Below, piece by piece: positions 60,312 to 64,000 of a stretch of DNA of 64,000 nucleotides (the first letter of the stretch is position 1; the number at the start of each line of letters is the position of its first letter). Location: positions 62,001 to 126,000 of the forward strand of contig NZ_JAFBCV010000011.1 of NCBI RefSeq assembly GCF_016907895.1, written 5' to 3'. The notes under the pieces were generated by a model. The model was not told where the DNA came from. It worked only from the letters and a program-made list of their open reading frames with translations, and did no database searches. The stretch comes from Shouchella xiaoxiensis. GTDB taxonomy: Bacteria > Bacillota > Bacilli > Bacillales > Bacillaceae_D. Position numbers and translations under genes: made by a program.

Positions 60312-61643
60312 TTAAACAACACCCTTAGCTGCATTTTTCCTTTGATCAATAACTCGTAATGCCTTTCCTTCCGACCGGGGAATGACACCAGGTTTCTCTA
60401 TCATCAGATCAACACTAACCAAACATGTCGATTTAATTTGTTCAACTACTGTTGCCTTTAGATTTTTAACTAACGGGTGAGCTAAATCCGCGCCAACCTG
60501 CATATAAAACAACTCATCAATCTCGATATGAATTCGCACCTCTTCCATTGATGCCTTCGTTGTCCAATAAATTTGATAATGAGGTGCAAGGTTCATTGCT
60601 TCTAGCAAGACGCGCTCAAGCTCGGAAGGAAACACATTGACACCTCGAATAATAAGCATGTCATCCGTTCTTCCTTTAACTCGTGTCATTCGCGCAAGCG
60701 TTCGACCACAATGACAGGAATCGGTACGTAAAGCGGCTACATCACCTGTGCGATATCGTATAATTGGCATTGCTTCTTTCGTTAAACTTGTAAAAACAAG
60801 TTCTCCATACTCGCCCTCCTCAACAGGCTCCAGCGTAATTGGATCAATTACTTCAGTTATGAAATGATCTTCTGCAATATGCAGACCGTCTTGGGCTTCA
60901 TGACACTCACTGGCAACTCCCGGACCCATCACTTCACTTAGGCCATATATGTCGACCGCTTTTATTCCCAATAAACGTTCTAACTTTTTTCTCATTCCCT
61001 CTGACCAAGGCTCCGCCCCAAAAATGCCATAGCGAAGTCCAATTGATTGAGGATCAATTCCTTTTTTGATTAATTTTTCAGTTAAATGAACCATGTATGA
61101 TGGTGTTGCACAAATTCCTTGCGGTTGAAAATCTTGGAGTACTAACAGCTGTCTTTCCGTATTGCCACTAGAAATAGGAATTGTGGCTGCTCCAAGCGCT
61201 TCAATACCAGCGTGAAGACCCAAACCACCGGTAAAGAGTCCATATCCATATGCATTATGGATCAAATCAGTCGATTTTCCTCCTGCCGCAACAATAGTAC
61301 GTGAGACCATTTCACTCCAATTTCTTAAGTCTTGAGCTGTGTAACCAACAACAGTCGGCTTTCCACTCGTACCTGAAGAGGCATGAATTCGCGCTAGTTT
61401 CTCTTTAGGAACAGCTAATAATCCAAATGGATAGTGATCTCTTAGGTCTTGTTTTGTCGTAAAGGGTAATTTTTTTAAGTCTGACAAGGTGTTTATTTGT
61501 TCCGGTTTTATTCCTAGATCATCAAACTTAGCTTTGTAAAAGGTAACATCCTGATACACTGTTTTTACTGTCTGTTTAAGTAATATCGTTTGCATTTCAT
61601 ATAAGTCCGCTCTGTTAGCTGACTCCATTCTTGGAGTAAACAT
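60312..61643 (-). CDS. paaK: Phenylacetate-CoA ligase PaaK
   Basis: 443 aa. ANL-family ligase: 'IHASSGTSGKPTVVGYTAQDL' (P-loop), 'YGIFGAEPWSEGMRKKLERLLG', 'DIYGLSEVMGPGVASECHE', 'IRYRTGD', 'RVKGRTDDMLIIRGVNVFPSELE' and catalytic C-terminal Lys near 'GKALRV'. Activates phenylacetate to phenylacetyl-CoA. First gene of the operon; ATG 61643 with AAGGAGAGG. A cre box overlaps its promoter. Confidence 0.95.
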   Translation of the reverse strand: MFTPRMESANRADLYEMQTILLKQTVKTVYQDVTFYKAKFDDLGIKPEQINTLSDLKKLPFTTKQDLRDHYPFGLLAVPKEKLARIHASSGTSGKPTVVGYTAQDLRNWSEMVSRTIVAAGGKSTDLIHNAYGYGLFTGGLGLHAGIEALGAATIPISSGNTERQLLVLQDFQPQGICATPSYMVHLTEKLIKKGIDPQSIGLRYGIFGAEPWSEGMRKKLERLLGIKAVDIYGLSEVMGPGVASECHEAQDGLHIAEDHFITEVIDPITLEPVEEGEYGELVFTSLTKEAMPIIRYRTGDVAALRTDSCHCGRTLARMTRVKGRTDDMLIIRGVNVFPSELERVLLEAMNLAPHYQIYWTTKASMEEVRIHIEIDELFYMQVGADLAHPLVKNLKATVVEQIKSTCLVSVDLMIEKPGVIPRSEGKALRVIDQRKNAAKGVV

Positions 61644-61723
61644 CGTCAACCTCTCCTTGTCACGAGTGATGATCATTATCTACTAACAAAATAAAAACGA
61701 CAAACTAATTTATGTTATAAAAA

Positions 61724-61752
61724 AGCGTACCACTTAATGTAAGCGCTGTCAA
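61724..61752 (-). promoter_or_regulatory. Promoter of the paa operon with overlapping cre box
   Basis: Minus strand: TTGACA (61747-61752), 17 bases, TGG-TACGCT (-10 at 61724-61729, extended -10). ATGTAAGCGCTGTCA (61737-61751, plus-strand reading) matches WTGNAANCGNWNNCW at every position and covers the -35. CcpA would block RNA polymerase directly when preferred sugars are present. A PaaX site is not obvious. Confidence 0.8.
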
Positions 61753-61782
61753 TTATGAAAAATTGAAAGTATTAAATGATCT

Positions 61783-61838
61783 AATAAAAAAATAAGACTA
61801 AACCGCGGGGTGCTTTAAACGACGGTTTAGTCTTATTT
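61783..61838 (-). terminator. Terminator of gdhA
   Basis: AAATAAGACTAAACCG pairs with CGGTTTAGTCTTATTT around a 17-base loop, followed by a T-run on the minus strand, between gdhA and the paaK promoter. Confidence 0.85.
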
Positions 61839-61909
61839 CTTTAACATCATTTGCTTCATTTGCTACATCTGTTAAAAATTTATCCGACTTTATTTTTAAG
61901 GCACAACCG

Positions 61910-63271
61910 TTAGATGATACCTTGAGCTATCATGACATCGGCAACTTTTTTAAAACCTGCTATATTTGCTCCAGCTATTAAATTGCCCTCCTGTCCATAT
62001 TCTTGAGCAGCATTCTTACTCTTATCATAAATATCCGTCATGATGTCTTGCAGCATCTGATCGATTGCTTCAAATGACCATGAAACCCTTGAGCTGTTTT
62101 GCGCCATCTCCAAAGCAGATACGGCAACACCTCCAGCATTCGCTGCTTTACCAGGACCAAACGCAACATCGCTTTCTTGAAATGCAAGTATCGCATCATG
62201 TGTGCAGGGCATGTTGGCACCTTCCGCAATGACTGATACGCCATTCTCGATTAGTGCTCTAGCATTGTTCTCATCTAGTTCATTTTGTGTCGCGCACGGT
62301 AGAGCGACATCACACGGAATCGTCCAAATCGACTCTTCATTGTCAAAAGTAGTATTGGAATTAAACTTCGTATACTCTGAAATACGCTTGTTTTCAACTT
62401 CTTTTAGCTGCTTTATTTTCTCAACATCCAGTCCTGCTTCATCGAAAATATAACCACTGGAGTCACTGCACGCAATAACTTTTGCACCTAGTTCAATCGC
62501 TTTTTCCATTGCATAGATTGAGACTTTTCCAGCGCCTGACACGATAACTCGTTGCCCCTCTAACGACTTATCCTGATCTTCAAGCATTCGCTTCGCAAAA
62601 TAAACCGTGCCATAACCTGTTGACTCCTGCCTCATCCAACTTCCGCCAACATCAATGCCTTTGCCAGTAAAAGCTCCTTTTTCAAATGCACCACGAAGCC
62701 GTTTATATTGACCAACCATGTAATCGATCTCTCTACCTCCTACCCCTATATCGCCAGCAGGAACATCCACATTCGGACCAATGTACTTCGATAGTTCATT
62801 CATATAGCTTTGCGTAAAACGCATGATTTCCATATCGGATTTGCCTTTTGGATTAAAATCAGCGCCACCTTTTCCCGCACCAATTGCTTGTCCAGTTAAA
62901 GAGTTCTTAAAAATTTGTTCAAAGCCAAGAAACTTAATAATGCTTGCGTTAACGGAGGGATCGAAACGAAGACCGCCTTTATATGGCCCAATCGCATTAT
63001 TAAATTGAACCCGGTACCCACGGTTAACATGGATAACGCCTTCGTCATCCATCCAGGCTACTCGAAACGTAATCATTCTGTCTGGCTCTGTCATTCTTTC
63101 AAGCACTGCGTGCTTTATGTAGTGAGGATGCTTTTCAAACACTGGAACAAGCGAGTAGGCAATTTCCTCTACAGCCTGATAAAACTCGGGTTCATTCGGG
63201 CTTCTCTCTTTTACCGTATGAATGACACGTTCAACGTATTGTTTTGCCGATTCTTCTTTATTAGTTCCCAT
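61910..63271 (-). CDS. gdhA: NADP-type glutamate dehydrogenase GdhA
   Basis: 453 aa. 'YRVQFNNAIGPYKGGLRFDPSVNASIIKFLGFEQIFKNSLTG' and 'GAGKGGADFNPKGKSDMEIMRF' hold the active-site Lys residues; 'VDVPAGDIGVGGREIDYM' holds the catalytic Asp; 'VIVSGAGKVSIYAMEKA' the nucleotide fold. Hexameric, about 450 aa, matches the E. coli-type anabolic enzyme. It could reassimilate ammonia freed by PheDH. ATG 63271 after GAGAGGGG. Confidence 0.94.
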   Translation of the reverse strand: MGTNKEESAKQYVERVIHTVKERSPNEPEFYQAVEEIAYSLVPVFEKHPHYIKHAVLERMTEPDRMITFRVAWMDDEGVIHVNRGYRVQFNNAIGPYKGGLRFDPSVNASIIKFLGFEQIFKNSLTGQAIGAGKGGADFNPKGKSDMEIMRFTQSYMNELSKYIGPNVDVPAGDIGVGGREIDYMVGQYKRLRGAFEKGAFTGKGIDVGGSWMRQESTGYGTVYFAKRMLEDQDKSLEGQRVIVSGAGKVSIYAMEKAIELGAKVIACSDSSGYIFDEAGLDVEKIKQLKEVENKRISEYTKFNSNTTFDNEESIWTIPCDVALPCATQNELDENNARALIENGVSVIAEGANMPCTHDAILAFQESDVAFGPGKAANAGGVAVSALEMAQNSSRVSWSFEAIDQMLQDIMTDIYDKSKNAAQEYGQEGNLIAGANIAGFKKVADVMIAQGII

Positions 63272-63348
63272 AATTGTTCCCCTCTCATCAAACCATTTTC
63301 CATTCACTTCCCGTTCCTCTGGTAGATAAACCAGCTAGTTTACGAAAA

Positions 63349-63966
63349 TTAATCAACAACTGTTTGTTTCTGCGGATTATCATAAAAAGAAAAAAGTAGT
63401 TGAATCTGTTCAGTTGTATTTCTTCCGGTTGAGACTTCAGGCAAACAATCTCGAGAGAAAAAGCCAACTTGATCCGTTTCCAGACCCACCTCACCCTCTC
63501 CTCCTAATAATCTGCAATGAAAGAATAGTTTATAGTAATGAAAAGGCTGGACAGGGTGATTGTGTTTGTTCATATCGAGAAGGGCTACTAATCGTAATAC
63601 CTCTGCATCATAGCCAGACTCTTCTTTTATTTCTTTAACAATATTTTCTTTTGCAGATAGCCCCACGTCGCAAAAACCACCTGGGAGAGACCAGCGATGC
63701 TCTGCTTTTTCACGCACTAATAAAATTTTATTTTCTTTAAATAAAGCTCCTCGTACATCTAGCTTTGGGGTTTGATACCCTTCTTCCTTCGCAAACCACT
63801 CATCTATCGTTTCCTTTTTAACCTCTGAATACTGTTCCATAATCTCTGCACTAAGTGAACGTAATTCTTCATACCTCTCCAAATCATAGACATCTCTTGA
63901 AAAAGCGATTCCGGATTGAGCAATAGCATGCATTTTTCTAGCCCAATGAATCCATTTTTGCTCCAA
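63349..63966 (-). CDS. NUDIX hydrolase with N-terminal helical domain
   Basis: 205 aa. Residues 1-60 form the helical NUDIX N-terminal domain; the NUDIX box runs 'GGFCDVGLSAKENIVKEIKEESG'. The early Glu of GX5E is Leu, as in the ADWVG-type subfamily; the REUXEE part is kept as KEIKEE. Probable ADP-ribose/NDP-sugar pyrophosphatase. TTG start six bases after AAAGGAGGAG. Confidence 0.85.
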   Translation of the reverse strand: MEQKWIHWARKMHAIAQSGIAFSRDVYDLERYEELRSLSAEIMEQYSEVKKETIDEWFAKEEGYQTPKLDVRGALFKENKILLVREKAEHRWSLPGGFCDVGLSAKENIVKEIKEESGYDAEVLRLVALLDMNKHNHPVQPFHYYKLFFHCRLLGGEGEVGLETDQVGFFSRDCLPEVSTGRNTTEQIQLLFSFYDNPQKQTVVD

Positions 63967-64000
63967 TTTTACTCCTCCTTTCTAAACGTTCTGACCTCTA

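Noticed and set aside
1-64000. Insertion sequences, prophage, CRISPR, tRNA or rRNA genes
   Set aside because: No transposase, integrase, phage structural motif, regularly spaced repeat array or recognisable tRNA/rRNA sequence was found on either strand.

Overview
The window looks like the chromosome of a low-GC, endospore-forming Bacillaceae. Ribosome binding sites are strong AAGGAGG types, GTG and TTG starts are common, and many genes have B. subtilis counterparts (ytvA, kdgRK, tagGH, liaIHFSR, folD, yjcZ, opuA). The very acidic exported OpuAC and a Na+-coupled amino-acid symporter close to MhsT of an alkaliphile suggest an alkaliphilic or halotolerant lineage (Shouchella/Alkalihalobacillus-like). 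That placement is inference. I see no rRNA, tRNA, CRISPR array, prophage or insertion sequence.

Layout. 1-14.8 kb is mixed housekeeping: rRNA methyltransferase rlmA (cut by the window edge), a Bcr-type efflux pump, a degenerate M50-like membrane protein, a tandem-GT2 glycosyltransferase with a methyltransferase, the LOV-STAS photoreceptor YtvA, several GNAT enzymes, an autoregulated repressor/hydrolase pair and an S66 LD-carboxypeptidase. 14.8-18 kb is a glycine-betaine transporter operon in binding protein-permease-ATPase order. Near 18.9 kb two beheaded genes meet head to head, a rearrangement scar. 20-22 kb holds kdgR-kdgK. 22.2-23.8 kb holds a PadR-HAAS-repeat membrane protein cassette whose regulator appears to start with ATT. 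24.9-27.4 kb is the teichoic-acid exporter tagGH, and 29-32.5 kb the lia envelope-stress operon without liaG. 33.5-35.5 kb encodes a racemase and an ATP-grasp ligase resembling the D-aspartate racemase/ligase pair of peptidoglycan cross-bridge synthesis.

37-41.2 kb contains spore-type genes: two tandem Cys-rich small-barrel proteins, one behind a good sigma-K-like promoter, and a YjcZ-family micropeptide. Between them lie a kinase with a nonsense codon and folD behind a ZTP (pfl) riboswitch.

43.5-61.7 kb is the most coherent system. One operon (transcribed leftward from 51.2 kb) encodes an MhsT-like hydrophobic amino-acid symporter, a phenylalanine dehydrogenase, a complete 2-oxoacid dehydrogenase complex (E1alpha, E1beta, E2, E3) and a hotdog thioesterase. 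Directly upstream, on the same strand, is a phenylacetate operon (paaK, paaABCD, an EthD protein, paaF, paaG, paaH, paaJ, paaX and a flavin oxidoreductase) whose promoter carries a perfect cre box. Together they suggest a route L-Phe -> phenylpyruvate -> phenylacetyl-CoA (by oxidative decarboxylation, bypassing phenylacetaldehyde) -> ring epoxidation and beta-oxidation. paaE and paaZ are not in the window. gdhA and a NUDIX hydrolase close the window.
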